From NCBI GenBank assembly GCA_964017045.1, contig OZ024795.1, positions 26,217,366-26,281,365 of the forward strand: a DNA stretch of 64,000 nt. Direction: 5' to 3'. The translations under genes were made by a program, and so were the position numbers. Positions 36,476 to 51,400 of the stretch are shown here, piece by piece. The notes below the pieces were generated by a model, which searched no databases, had not been told where the DNA came from, and saw only the letters and a program-made list of their open reading frames with translations. This DNA is from Omphiscola glabra (taxonomy: Eukaryota; Mollusca; Gastropoda; Lymnaeidae). The first letter of the stretch is position 1. Each line of letters begins with the position of its first letter.

Positions 36476-39400
36476 AAAGAGCTACGGAAATAATCCCAAT
36501 AAATAGTAATCAGTGTGTGATTTGATCAGGAATCTGATTTTTTAATGATTTTTGTTTTCGCATCCTTGTTCTAAGGCATTAGGATAAATCTTTTTTTTAA
36601 AGTTTATTGGTAAATAAGCTAAATTATCTACTACTATCGCACTCGCTTAGAGCTTTATTATTTTGCGACATGAATTAAATTATTATCACGCACTTTAAAA
36701 AAAAGTTTTCGTAAATATTATTATTTGAATACAACTTGACAGAGTAACATTTAGGCCAATTAAATAAAAAAACTAAATGTTAAAAATTAAAAAGTTTCAC
36801 AATTAAATGATGATACTTTTTTTGTTGACAAATAAAATGTGTATTACAGTATAGTGTACGCAATTGAAACAATCTACACAATGATATTCAAAAAAAAACG
36901 GCTGCTCTTTTTACATTTATATGGTCAGGAAATGTCTATTCTTGATCTATTTCGATATAAATTTGGGAGGTTAAATGTGTGTTGAGATCGTGTCAACTTC
37001 AAGAAGTTTGGTAATGAATGCCTGAAAACTTCATTTAAAATGGGTGTGTAACACTCATGATCCCCTCATAAGATAACAAAGAACATCACCTCATAAGATG
37101 ACAAAGAACATCACCTCATAAGATAAAAAAGAACATCACCTCATACGATAACAAAGAACATAACATCATAAAAAGAACATCATCTCATAAGATAACAAAG
37201 AACATCACCTCATAAGATAACAAAGAACATAACATCATAAAAAGAACATCATCTCATAAGATAACAAAGAACATCACCTCATAAGATAACAAAGAACATC
37301 ACCTCATAAGATAACAAAGAACATCATCTCATAAGATAACAAAGAACATCACCTCATAAGATAACAAAAAACATAACATCATAAAAAGAACATCAACTCA
37401 TAAGATAACAAAAAACATCACCTCATAAGATAACAAAGAACATCATCTCATAAGATAACAAAGAACATCATCTCATAAGATAACAAAGAACATCACCTCA
37501 TAAGATAACAAAAAACATAACATCATAAAAAGAACATCAACTCATAAGATAACAAAGAACATCACCTCATAAGATAACAAAAAACATCACCTCATAAGAT
37601 AACAAAGAACATAACATCATAAAAAGAACATCAACTCATAAGATAACAAAGAACATCACCTCATAAGATAACAAAAAACATAACATCATAAAAAGAACAT
37701 CAACTCATAAGATAACAAAGAACATCAACTCATAAGATAACAAAAAACATCACCTCATAAGATAACAAAGAACATAACATCATAAAAAGAACATCAACTC
37801 ATAAGATAACAAAGAACATAACATCATAAAAAGAACATCATCTCATAAGATAACGCAGAACATCCACACCATGTTAATTTTAATGAGACCACAACGTGTT
37901 CTACAATCAGATGTGTTTGGAACTGCAAAAAGAAGCTGCTGACGCGCGAAAGAACGGTTCTTAAAGGCATGATTGATTGTCCATCATGCCCCGAAAAAGC
38001 CTTGCTGGAGGCTCGGTACCAGTGGAGTATATACAAGTACGACAGCGACCCGAACAATCAGAGAACTTATGATATCACCACCAGCTCTTGGAGTCGGTCG
38101 GTAATAACATCTGGTAAATGATCTATTTGTTTTTTTAAAATACAATTTATCACTATGCTGTCCTGTAAACTTGATTATTATTAGTCGTTGTCCTATTATT
38201 AGTTGTCTTATAACTAATAATAATAAGACGAATAATAATAATGAAAGTAAACTGCAATGTGTGGACATGAATTCAAGTGGAATTTCGTGTAGGTGTTCAA
38301 GGTAAATCGAATCAGATTGTTAATGTTAATGTCCCCATGTCCTGAATGTTAATAGTTTTATCGGACTTTGAAGAGCGGGCTAAAAGGATGTGTAGAATTA
38401 GATAACAGGGATTTCTTCTATAAGCTAAAACCTCTGTGCAATAACTTTTTAGAATTCATTAAGAACTCTTTTTTTTAAGTTTTTGTTTTTCTTACCACAC
38501 GTTGAACAACATTTACTTCCAGAAAATAGACATCATGCTTCTTTGATAAATGATAATACGCTAGACCTCGTGCTTCTTTGATAAATGATAATACGCTAGA
38601 CCTCGTGCTTCTTTGATAATTGTTAATACGCGCGTTGTGATCATTTCAAGCTACAACACAAATATCCGGTGGCACTTTAATTAGCTACAAAATAAAGAGA
38701 TTTAACAATATAGAAAAGTTATACCTTTTTATGAAACAAAATAAATTTTGTATGATGGACATGAAACCGTGTATTGGTGCTAACATGGAGTCACTTCTTT
38801 TAGAATATTTACTTCCGCATACGCATACAAGATATTTTGTTAACTATATTAAAAGTAACATGAATCTTTTCAGCCCCCAACAGCCCTGTATTTGATTCAG
38901 GAGCAGGCCTATGGGAGGAAGGGGCCACATATTCAATAGTGCTAAGAGTCATCTTAACCTCACTGCCAGAGGCAACAGCAATGCGAGTCGTCTTTACCAA
39001 CTGGGCACCTTATAATGGGACGTGCAGTGTGGAGCCGAAGGAAGGTGTGGTGACGCGAATGCTAGCTATCTGGTTGAGCAACTTTATAAAATAAATATGT
39101 TGATTGCTAGTAGTAGTTGATTAAGATGGTAGTATGGCCTAGTGCCTCATCAATTAGTAAACAAACATTTTGCAAATAGATAAAGACCAAAAAGAATTTC
39201 CAAACTTGATATCAAGAAAGAAGATGTTTTATAAGAGGGGAAATAATCCTGCATTGACGGTCCCCTTATAGCTCTAAGTGAAAAAGACCCATCTCAATCA
39301 CTTGCCCAGAGCAGACTCATTAACTGGTCATTAAGTTTTGATTCCATATTTACTTGAATATAGACAAGGACTTAAGTTAACTATATTTGTCAGCAATCAC

Positions 39401-42400
39401 ACGCATAAAAATACTTAATTATTATTGTTTTCAAGATTTTTATTAATATAAATATATATATACTAGCCATTTTACCCACCGTTTCTTGGTTTACAATAAA
39501 AAAAAAAAACATAACATCAAAATCCAAAGCGTTACTAGCTTACATGTAAATTTAGGGCCCTGTCACATCACTCAGCTAAAACACCAATCAAAAATTTTTT
39601 TTTTTTTTAAATCCCTTTATAATTCTCGTAAACATACATTTGGTTTTAGTTTTGATTCAAACTATGACCGGTCCAAAAATTTGATTTAAAACCAGTCTAA
39701 CTTTTAAAAGATGTATTATTAAAACAAAAATTTCCTAAATAACAAAGCTATGGTAGTTTGTTAATTAAAATACAATAGTATCCCCTGCTGGAACCTATTC
39801 CAAAAAAAGTGGGACATTCGAATTTAAAGAAAAACGTCAGATAAATATTCTAGTTATATTTTGAAATTCATCCCCATCAAAGTCGGATAAAATTAATCTT
39901 TAAATGTGTCTTTTTTCCTCCGTCACGAAAAGGGAGCAAATCTTAAGACTTTCAAGGCAATGAGTATTTCATTTTGGAAAATTAACATAATTGATTTCCA
40001 AATTTGTCCAATAGTAATGGGGCTCCCGTCCTTAAAATCAGAGGATATTATTAGTCAAAAAACAACGATGTCATAAAAGGGATTACAAAAGTTTTGTTGA
40101 CAAATTTCGGGCTAGATCCAGAATTCACGTAAAAGCCAAATTGTACATAAATCCAACAATTCACGTAGAAGCCAACATTGTACATAAAATCCAACAATTC
40201 ACATAAACGCCTACATTGTACATAAATCAAACAATTCACGAAGAATCCCACATTTACATAAATCCAACAATTCACGTAGAAGCCCACTTTGTAAATAAAT
40301 CCAACAATTCACATAGAAGCCTACATTGTACATAAATCCAACCATTCACGTAAAAGCCAACATTGTACATAAAAATCCAACAATTCACATAGAAGCCTAC
40401 ATTGTACATAAATCCAACCATTCACGTAAAAGCCAACATTGTACATAAATCCAACCATTCACGTAAAAGCCAACATTGTACATAAATCCAACCATTCACG
40501 TAAAAGCCAACATTGTACATAAATCCAACCATTCACGTAAAAGCCTACATTGTACATAAATCCAACCATTCACGTAAAAGCCAACATTGTACATAAATCC
40601 AACCATTCACGTAAAAGCCAACATTGTACATAAAATCCAACAATTCACATAGAAGACTACATTGTACATAAATCCAACCATTCACGTAAAAGCCAACATT
40701 GTACATAAATCCAACAATTCACATAGAAGCCTACATTGTACATAAATCCAACATAATCAGTATATTTATAAAGCTCAAGCCATTATAGATAAACACATTA
40801 GAACCTCCTGCACTCATTTGTTACTTTCGAGAAACTTTAAGAAAAAATATTTAAATCTGATTACATAACATTTAATAAAATTCCTTAAAACTTATAAGAA
40901 TATAAGAAACTTTTATGGCACTAAAAAAATCTTAGAACCATCAAATCAAAAATTCTAGAATGAGGAAGAAATTTCAAGAAACTTAGATATATTCACCGAT
41001 ACCGAAGAAATGCCACAAAAAACGGTATATAAATATATAAATAAAAGCTTAAATACCATTAACTTTCACAACGAAAGACAGTTTCAAAAGTTTGATTTCT
41101 CCTTGCAACAATAATACAGAAATGCCAGGAAAAATTGAGAATAATTGTTAAAGTTTGTAAAAAAAAAAAAAAAATACTCTTCTGTGTGATTCTTAATGCA
41201 AAACTAAATATCTAAAACAAAATGTTCTAGCTCTATGACGTTTTGCATTATATTAATGTAATAAATTTTATCCTTCAAGTAGCTGTCAAGAACCATGACA
41301 ATAATGTGTATCCGACTGGCCGAGACGCGCTAAGTTCACTAAGAGTCATGATTTTCCGACCACCGGCCTATTCCATTGCGATAGGCACTGTTCATCAGCT
41401 CAATTAACAACATTCCCCAAACGTTAACCAAATGGCGTGCAAATGTATATTTAATATGGCTGTAAGATAGACTTCTTATTTCTAAAAATAAATGAGATTC
41501 TTAAATTCATGATACTGAATTTTTTTATTTATTTACATAAATCGAATCGAATTAAATATGATAAAATAAATATTCATATAGTTATAGGTTAGAGATAAGT
41601 TACAATCTGTTGTTAATTTGAAAGCAAATTTAAAGCATATATGCAAAGTCTTAGGCTATGTATTTTATTTTCTTCCTTTTCTCCATTTCTAGGGCGAATT
41701 AAAAAACAAAATGTGTTACACTATATGGTAAAAGGGATTGGACATTAAAACTGTAATATAGTTTAGGGGATGGGCTACCGGTCCAAGGGTCTTCTTTAAA
41801 AATATTTATAAAATGTGTGGGTGGGTGGGGGGGGAGGAGGTTGTGATATTTAGATTGTGTCCCAGTTATAGGCAGCACACGATAGGCAAAAGTAAAGTGG
41901 GCGTATTTACTAGTCTTGCAATATCTCAAAGCATCAGTAACGTGTACTTATTTACTAAGGTAGCAATATCTCAAAGCATCAGTAAAGTGTACGTATTTAC
42001 TAAGGTAGCAATATCTCAAAGCATCAGTAACGTGTACGTATTTACTAAGGTAGCAATATCTCTAAGCATCAGTAAAGTGTACGTATTTACTAAGGTAGCA
42101 ATATCTCAAAGCATCAGTAAAGTGTACGTATTTACTAAGGTAGCAATATCTCAAAGCATCAGTAAAGTGTACGTATTTACTAAGGTAGCAATATCTCAAA
42201 GCTTAAATATATTACACATCGGAGATTTGATATTTAAAAACAAATGAAATGATGTATTGGCAAATCTTCCAAAAACACATTTCATTTGGAGGAAAGAGGG
42301 TGAACATATTTTTATGTGGATGACTTTATCTTTAAATACGGTGGAAAAAAGGGTAGTTTTAGTTCATATGTACTAGAATATGCATGCATAGCCACACTTA

Positions 42401-45400
42401 GATTTATATTGTACATAAATCCCTACCTACAGGCAAAGCAGCCGAAACGATGTTCACCTTTGAGTTTCCGGGATGGAAAGATGAGAGCATCAGGAGAAAT
42501 CGAAACGCAAGTATGGATTCGAACTTTGGCCTCCAGTATGAAGTATATCAGGACACTCTCCTTGGAAAACATCTGGCTTATGTTGGGGGTATTGAGTGCA
42601 CTTTTTAACTTACAAACATTTTAAGAAATTAAAATTTACACCAAAACAAAACCTATATTTGTTAATAATGAACAATGTGACATAGATTTTTTTTTGGATT
42701 AAAAATAAATGTAATGCCATAGTTAAAAAGTCGTGAGCAATCAATATTTCGATCTTTTATTTCTCCATTGATATATACAATTAAGTTTTAATTTGAAAAA
42801 TCAAGTGGTAGTTAAAATATATATTTTTAAAAAAATCATTTTAAAAAATTGAAAAACAGAAAATATTATGCTTAAAACTAATATAATTGAATTGCGGTTG
42901 ATATCTTTATTTTAAGACAGTAAAACTAATCCAAATCATTTATCCAAGATTTTTTATTCAACCTGTTACTAGAACACAAATTAAAATTGTAATCATCTTT
43001 TGAATTAAAATTTCGGATATCTTACTCTCGTCGGTTTTCTATCGGGATAATGAAAAAATAAAATGTATTTTTTTTTAAAAAAGTGTCCTTTTTGTTTCTT
43101 AATACTGATGTTTGTTGATTTCTAGAGGAGATCTCAGCAATAACGCTTCTATCTGAGTGCGGAGCTGACAACCGATCTTGTGAGGTGACCGTCTATGTTA
43201 TAGATATGTACAGGGAAAAGATCACCTGTAATTTGAGTGTATATGTGAGTTGCACGCTCTTTCTTTACATAGTTTTAAAATGAAATATATTTTCATCATT
43301 GGCATCAAACATCAAATGCCTATGAATGCATTTCAATACATTATACCATTGTGCTAAGATTTATTTTGTATGCTGGCATGTGTAAAGTATTATTATATTT
43401 GTGTGCCTTTTTAATGTCTGTAAAAAGTAATTTAGTCCTTTTTTCTTATTTTTTTTTTTGCCAGATCATGGACATTTCAAATGCTAGTTTTACATTGCTT
43501 CCATGCTTATATAAATACTCGCATTTAGTTATTATTAACATTTGAATATTAAAAAATATTTAATATTTACTTTAAAAGATGAACGCAAATCTAAGCAACT
43601 CAATGTGCCAATAGGTTGCCCCAAATTTCAACATGCATTCGAATGGAAATTCTCAAGCGTCTGACAGCGTGCAAGGAGTCCTCTCTGTCATGGAGCGGAG
43701 AATGAACTCCAGCTTAGACTTGAATGACCCAATGAAAATTGCACAGCGCGCTGCTGTTTTGTCGAACTCCATAACAGCAGTGGTGAGTTGAGCTGTGAAA
43801 GAGTTGGCCCAATACTTAATCTATATGATTAAACATGATGTATGTTGGCGTTATGGTCTAAAATGGCTGGCTTTCATCATTACAAATCACATTGCTTTCC
43901 TAAGCAGCCATTAATTAATAAAGCCCCTTCAAAAGCATACGATTTTTTAGAATTAATTAATTTGATTTTTGGAACCATAAAACATTAGGGAATCGTTCAG
44001 ATACTCTCTTATTATTGGTCTTCAATTGCTCTACATTTCTATCATCATTTTGTTTAAAAGTTTTTTAAAAAATGAAATTTTACAATAAAAAAGTATACAT
44101 TCTTTAACTAGTCAGTTTGGATTGGAACACATTTATTTCTGTTTTTAAGCGTGCTCTTCTGTTTTTACACATTTGTTTTCTGGGAATACTTAAGTCTTTA
44201 ATTTGAAATAAAAAAATGTTATCATGTTTTGTGTTGTCTGGTGCAGAAGGAAGCCAAAACATTATTTTCATGTTTCTGTCTTTTAAAAAAAAAATGTTAT
44301 ACACTTTACAGAATAATGCAGTAAGTGGGTCTGTTCAAACAATCACTGTTGACGCCATGAATGCAGAAGGAACTACTACTGCCAACGGGGCTCTTGGTGA
44401 GGTAAGCCGCCATTATGTCAGTACAATGTAACGATATAGAATCGTAAAATATATTATCTCTATTAGAAACACGTTTAGCAATGTGATATTCTCGACAAAA
44501 ACTTTGTGAAAGACATAAAAATACAGAACACAGCGAGATGTCTATTCTGAATGTGCCTTAAACTGGACAATAAATCATATGGTATTATTTAGGTGCGTGA
44601 AAACTATCTAAGGTGACATTAACATTTTCAAACGTTAGATAATATTGGGGAGAATTTTTAGAATCTCTTCTTGGTTAGTGCCGGTCAGATGGGGAATTCC
44701 TACAAGTACTATGGTGACCTTTCATGGGGTAACATATTGCACCAGGACGAGGGTGGAACAAATGTGACAGTAATTTTTAAAAAATCAACAGTACGGAATG
44801 CAGATGCTGGTGGCTATTAAATAAGAAATAGCAACGTTGAGAATAAGAAAAATGTCTTAGCACAGATGCCGAAATACATGTCACTGGTAGGGAAGCGACG
44901 AATTCTAATTCGAGGACTTATATACTTTTTCGAGGCTAGTTCAGAACTCAGCCCTAGAGTAGCAGAGGACAGTTGAAGGGACTTAACTCATTCGAAGAGA
45001 AAAGAGAACATCGTCTGGGTGTATAGCAGCGCATTTGAGGTACCGACTTGGGCAGTAGGGTGAGATAAGGCGTGAAAGTAAGAGTTGAGTACCAGAGACA
45101 GCAGAGCGAATCATAATAGAATAGAAATAAAGAGAACGTTTAAAATGTCGATGACCGACATGTTTTACCTGATTGTTGACCTACGTGTGACGTAGAAATC
45201 CAATGATATCTTACAATCGAATGTAACAGAGAGCAGAACTAGGGTGAAGTTCTATACAATGTTACACTTCTAATCAGTGTTTCTCTCATACAATCTTCTC
45301 CGGGTGGCATTTCATATATTTGGGTGGGCAGTACCAGTGGCAGAAGCTTGGCTAAGAGGGAAGGGGGAATTTCCTTGGGCTCCAGAGGAGATGAGGCGCC

Positions 45401-48400
45401 AAAATGGGTTTGTATGATATTTAATGAATGAAATATGTATTGTTATATAATAAACCTTCCATAAGTCGTCATAACGCACATTCACTTCCCAACAACAATA
45501 ATTCCAACACTGATAGAAGCGACACAATACCTTTTTTTCATTAGGGGGTGCGGGGACGGACCGCACTGGGTGACACAATCTCATTGAGGGGGGGGGGGGG
45601 GGTGTACACATAAAATTGAAAAACTGTATATTTACAGAGCACACACTGATCTGTCTAACACAGCACACACTGCTCGGTCTAACAGAGCACACACTGCTCG
45701 GTCTAACACAGCACACACTGCTCGGTCTAACACAGCACACACTGCTCGGTCTAACACAGCACACACTGCTCGGTCTAACACAGCACACACTGCTCGGTCT
45801 AACACAGCACACACTGCTCGATCTAACACAGCACACACTGCTCGGTCTAACACAGCACACACTGCTCGGTCTAACACAGCACACACTGCTCGGTCTAACA
45901 CAGCACACACTGCTAGGTCTAACACAGCACACACTGCTCGGTCTAACACAGCACACACTGCTCGGTCTAACACAGCACACACTGCTCGGTCTAACACAGC
46001 ACACACTGCTCGGTCTAACACAGCACACACTGCTCGGTCTAACACAGCACACACTGCTCGGTCTAACACAGCACACACTGCTCGGTCTGACACAGCACAC
46101 ACTGCTCGGTCTAACACATCACACACTGCTCGGTCTAACACAGCACACACTGCTCGGTCTAACACAGCACACACTGCTCGGTCTAACACAGCACACACTG
46201 CTCGGTCTGACACAGCACACACTGCTTGGTCTGACACAGTACACACTGCTCGGTCTAACACAGCACACACTGCTCGGTCTAACACAGCACACACTGCTCG
46301 GTCTAACACAGCACACACTGCTCGGTCTAACACAGCACACACTGCTCGGTCTAACACAGCACACACTGCTCGCTCTAACACAGCACACACTGCTCGGTCT
46401 AACACAGCACACACTGCTCGGTCTAAACGAATTTCATAAAAGGATAACCGATCCCACGTAAATTGTCCACACATGTAACCAATACTTTATTAAACGTTTA
46501 AGATGTATCACCCTTGCAGAAGGGTCACAGCTTCTGGGAGAGTGCGAGGACGAAAACTTGGAAGGTACTGTCTGTGTGCAGCCGCCAAATACCACTGCAC
46601 TGTCTAACACAGCACACACTGTCTGTGTGCAGCCGCCAAATACCACTGCACTGTCTAACACAGCACACACTGTCTGTGTGCAGCCGCCAAATACCACTGC
46701 ACTGTCAGACAAAGACTTAAGGGATAAGGACGTTCCCAAAGCAGGAAATATAACTGTTGCTGATGTTCCTGAACAGGTTGAAGTCAAAATGGTTGGCGAA
46801 GACATGGAAAACGACACGTTTTTTTTTTTTTGAAAATGAAGGGGATGACGATGACCCGGAAGAGAATCAATCATCAACATGTTTTTGACTTCTGCCAAAA
46901 CTGCCAAGGAAGAAGAAACGCCCATGTCCTGCGCCATCGTGGATAAAGCAGAAGAATCCAATCTTCTCCAGGACACCAGGTCTGAATGGACAGGCAGCCG
47001 GTGTTGCAGAAAATAATCTGAGACCAAACTGAGCCCAACATACTCCTGTGTAACTCTTTGAGGCGTTCTTTTTGCCTGAGATATATGACCTAATCTGTAA
47101 AGAAACAGTTCGCTATGCAACTGATTTTAGGAGCGATCATGAATTTTATGCATCAACTAAAGAAGTGAAGGTCTACCTTGGAATTTTCATTCTAACTGGA
47201 TACCATAAAATCCCATCCGAAGCAGACTATTGTAGTGATGCAGAAGATCTTGGCGTGCCTATTGTCAAAAATGCTATGTCCCGAAACCAATTTCAGAAAT
47301 TAAATTGTAATATTCAATTCATGGACAATTCACTGCAGGCAGCCACACAAGTGACCGATCATTTAAGGTGAAATCGTTGTTCGACCTTTTGAATGATAAA
47401 TTCCGTTTATTTGGCCTTTTTAAACATAATATCAGCTTTGTTGAGATGATCGTGAAATATTATTGGAGTAACAGCCTGAAACAATTTATAAAGGAAAGGC
47501 CATCAGATTTAGTTATACAAATTGGGTCACATGCTCCAGCAAAATATACTGTTACAACTTCTCATTGTATTGTGGAAAGGAAACAAATGCTACAGATGTG
47601 TCACTTGTTCTCGTGTTGTCTTGAATGCTGTACAAAGTATTTTTGATCCATGCAGCTTTACTCCTTACTATGATAACTTTTTTTTACAAGCACGGATCTG
47701 TTGTCTCCACTGGCAGATACAGGATTTGGAGCAACCGCTACCCTTAGCGAAAACATTTCCAATGAAGTCATCAAAATATATTTTAAGAAATCAGATCGTT
47801 GGGCCAGCGACTATGTCTACGACAGAACGTCAGAGGTACTTCTTGTGCGTTGACACGACAATAATATTGTAACAGTTGCCATTAATCACAACTCTCTCGA
47901 GACGATTCATATTGATAAGCGACGTGTAAACGGCCAGAATGAAAGAAGCACGGTCAAAACGCCTAACTTTATAACTAATTACAATTACTGCCATGATATC
48001 TAATTACAATGCGTACATGGGCAGTGTTGACCATCATGACTGCCATGACATCTAATTACAATGTGTACATGGGCAGTGTTGACCATCATGACTGCCATGA
48101 TATCTAATTACAACGCGTACATGGTTGGTAATGACCATCATGACTGGTTTGTTTTAAAAAAACAATCAGATATGTTTGGGACTGTTCAACTCAAGATTCC
48201 ACTATCAGCAAGTGAAGAAGGGTTATAGGTATTTAATCCAAAATAAATATCTCTATATGAGTTATCAGAATATGAATTTTTAAAGTAAATACCAAGACAT
48301 AGAAGACACCTAAGGGCAGCTTTTATTAAATTTTACAAAGTCATGGACTGGTCAATATTTGATGGTTTGAAATTCATAGTTGAATGAGACTTCCTAAAAC

Positions 48401-51400
48401 ATATTTGTTACTGTGGCCTCATGTGAGCGGAGTTTTTCAAAACTAAGGCTTATCAAGAACTATTTACGTTCTCCCATGGGACAGTCAATGCTTTCTTATC
48501 AAGCTCAATTCAATTAAAAGTGACACTGTGAAGGAAATTCTTCTTCTGCTTCTATATTTTGAGGGCACACGATCAATGAGCAAAGGCTGCTCAGCAATGG
48601 TATTATGAACTGGGAGTTGGAAGACGGAGGAAATAGACACAAATGTGTCAAGTGTAGTCGCCTCAACGGTTGCTTTTGAAAGCTTGTTCCAGTCCCTTAT
48701 TGTCTTTGACAGGCATGAGGAGCTCCTTTAATAAGTTCTTGTTTTTATGAGCCGGAACTGCCTGTCGTTGCATCGTCGCTGTCTAGGTGGGGAGATGGGC
48801 GAGTTTCTGTTTAATGCTGGAGATGTGGACCAGCCCTTTTTTTCTCTTGCACATCATGGAGAGCCTGGATAGTCGTCGTCGTTCCTTAAATGGTGACCAG
48901 CCCAGTGTTTCCCGCATGCTGCCAATACTTGAGGTGGTTCTGAAGCGATTCAGGACAAAGCGTGCTGCCCGTCGCTGGACCACCTCCAACCTGTCGATGC
49001 TCTTCTGGATGAATGTGTCCCAGACTGATGATGCGTATTCTAACAGTAGACAGACATGGCTTTATAGGCTTTTTTCTTTTACGCTTGAGTTGCCGATATT
49101 CGGATTTCGCCTTAGTAAATATTTGATTTTGATTAAGGGATTGACAATTTGGCATATTGACCAGTAAAATGCAATTTTAAATTAAATTAAATTTAATTCC
49201 AAAATAACTATAATTTCACGTTGTGACAGTTCTTACATACATTTAGCCTCTGACCTTTGATTAGTTTGTTATTGTTCATGTCATTGTTATACTGTGGTCT
49301 TATTTTAACAAAGGAAATCCATCGTGGAAGTTAGGGTGAGTAGGACTGACTCTATGAATTACCACACGGGTGATATCAATTCTAGCTATGCTTCTGCCGT
49401 TATTGTACATTCCCATGGTAGTCATAGCAAACAATCTTTAAAAACAACTCAATTCAGCCACGCAATTCAGTTTAAGCTGCCGACGAACCGTAGCAAGAGG
49501 ATTACTTGTGATTTGCGAGCACTCATATAGCCCTCTTTCCTTCTGATATGTTATTAGCTGAGAATCAATGTTAAGATTGATAAGTATGGTAGTCGTCAGA
49601 GAGCCCAGTAGCTGTTTGGAATTAATAGATTATATTATATTTGTGAACATTTTTTTATATTGATTCGCTAAATAATAAAGTTAATTGGACAGCGCAAAAG
49701 ATATTAACTGTGATCCAAAATGTAGACTACAAGTAAATTACTATGCCCCAGACAACAATTGGGATTTATGAACTGCCCGTCAGTAGACCTACTTACTGGC
49801 GAGGATCTTTAAAAACTAGAGCTTAGATCTACGAGGCACCCCCACGCCCCACCACCCTGAAAATTGAACAGCATAATGCGGCGTGGTAAAGAAATCATGT
49901 GCAGTTTTTTTTTTACACCGGGTCCGTGTATTTTGAGAAATAGGCCCACAAACAGTCCTACACCCTACCTGCCAGTCTTTCAACAATAGGCATACAGACA
50001 CGCCTAAAGTTAGTCCTACTGACTGCACGGAAGACAGTCTTACAGATAGTCCTACAGATAGTCCTACAGACAGTCATACGGACAGACCTACAGATAGTCC
50101 TACCCCATACCCGCGGTTCTTTATTGATTAATATAATAGTCGCCTCACCGAAAGAAAAAAAAATACCGAGTTCACACGTCGCGTATGACACACGTTTTTC
50201 CTTCAGTACTCTTAATTTTTTTTTTTTAAATGTAGTTTGGAGAGGGTGGTACACGTCATTGGCAGAAAATACATATTTTTTTTAAAAAATGCTACTATTT
50301 AGTGTGTCAGTTTTCATTTGTAAAGTATCCACAAGAAGAGGTTGTTGTTTTTTTTAACAACGAAATCTGAGAAATCCTGATTATATTTTGATTCGGTTCT
50401 AAACACAGGTTGGAACTAAAAAGTCAATTGATCTGAGTCTCATTGCTGAAATACCCTGCCCCAACCCCTTCCAACCTACCATCCCTAAATCCTACAGTTA
50501 GGCCTGATGGCTATTGTAAGCAAAGTGGTAGTTTTATTGCTCTTTGATCATCTTTTATTATTTCCCCATCGCTCCAACCCCCAACCCTTCTCTCCACGCC
50601 CATTTACCCAGCACACTGGAGCTACAACTCTGTGTCATCGATGCAGACGACTTTTCAGTTCAGCACAAAGAAGACTGAACAGACCGAAAGGAGGGTTCAC
50701 CTGTGTCAAGAAAAAATTATGTTTATAAAGTTACTGGACAAACAAGATGGAAATACAAGTAGGATGAACGCCATTAAAAACGCACTCAGCCTTCTCCAAA
50801 TAGTAGCGGCAGCAGGAGCCCTACTAACGTTAATGAGTGATATCTTAGTTGTCAAATCCTAAAGGGCTCATGACAAATTACAGTTTGATCGCTATGATAT
50901 CTGGTTACTTTAAATGTGTGTGGAAATTACATTAATAATAAAATATCTTAAGGGGAAAATGGATAGTTTGGGGGCGTGTGATGGGTTCGTTTTAAAATAT
51001 GAGAAGGGGGCTAATGCCACAAACGTATGCTGCTTAATGCCAATTTTTAACGTTTGATGCTATCATTTTGAAAATCAAATTAAACAACTTAATAATTTGC
51101 TAATGTCTGAGCTGTTTGTTTCATGGAAGGTCTCAGTTCCAGGGATAAACACGGAAATTGGTTGAGAAGAAATCTAACATAATATATACAAATATACTAA
51201 AAGAATGGTGCTCAATGATACTCTTTACCCTTGATAATTTGTTTTGAAAATTATATCTTCAATGTTCCGTCTCTGACCCAAATTGAATGTTTTCTTATTT
51301 TCTAACAGAGTGCTTTCAAGTACGTTGACGCTATTGGAAATGTTATTGATGGAATCAATATCAAAAGCCCTGGACAAGTGCACATTTTAGCAAATTCCAT

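Larger units (their letters stand above)
39045..42432 (+). other. Intron 8 with two arrays
   Basis: Besides the arrays listed separately, a minus-strand tip 'aaaatggctagt' followed by a (ta)n run near 39,450-39,470 resembles Helitron-like 3' ends. No coding sequence is recognised. Confidence 0.4.

Noticed and set aside
40095..40752. CRISPR-like array
   Set aside because: Eukaryotic context and head-to-tail repeats without unique spacers; a minisatellite.
41813..42247. 144-codon frame with a 15-residue repeat
   Set aside because: Follows the 45-bp intronic array and has no recognisable non-repeat domain.
44640..45300. Solo LTR
   Set aside because: A polyadenylation signal is present, but no matching TG/CA ends or target duplication were found.
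45312..46474. Long frames of octapeptide repeats on both strands
   Set aside because: Product of the 24-bp satellite; all frames are open for the same reason.
49324..49530. Possible additional exon
   Set aside because: No family motif and no suitable splice sites; treated as chance.
50632..50862. Extra exon of the polycystin-like gene between exons 12 and 13
   Set aside because: Exons 12 and 13 already join in phase 0, and no phase-0 acceptor/donor pair encloses this frame.
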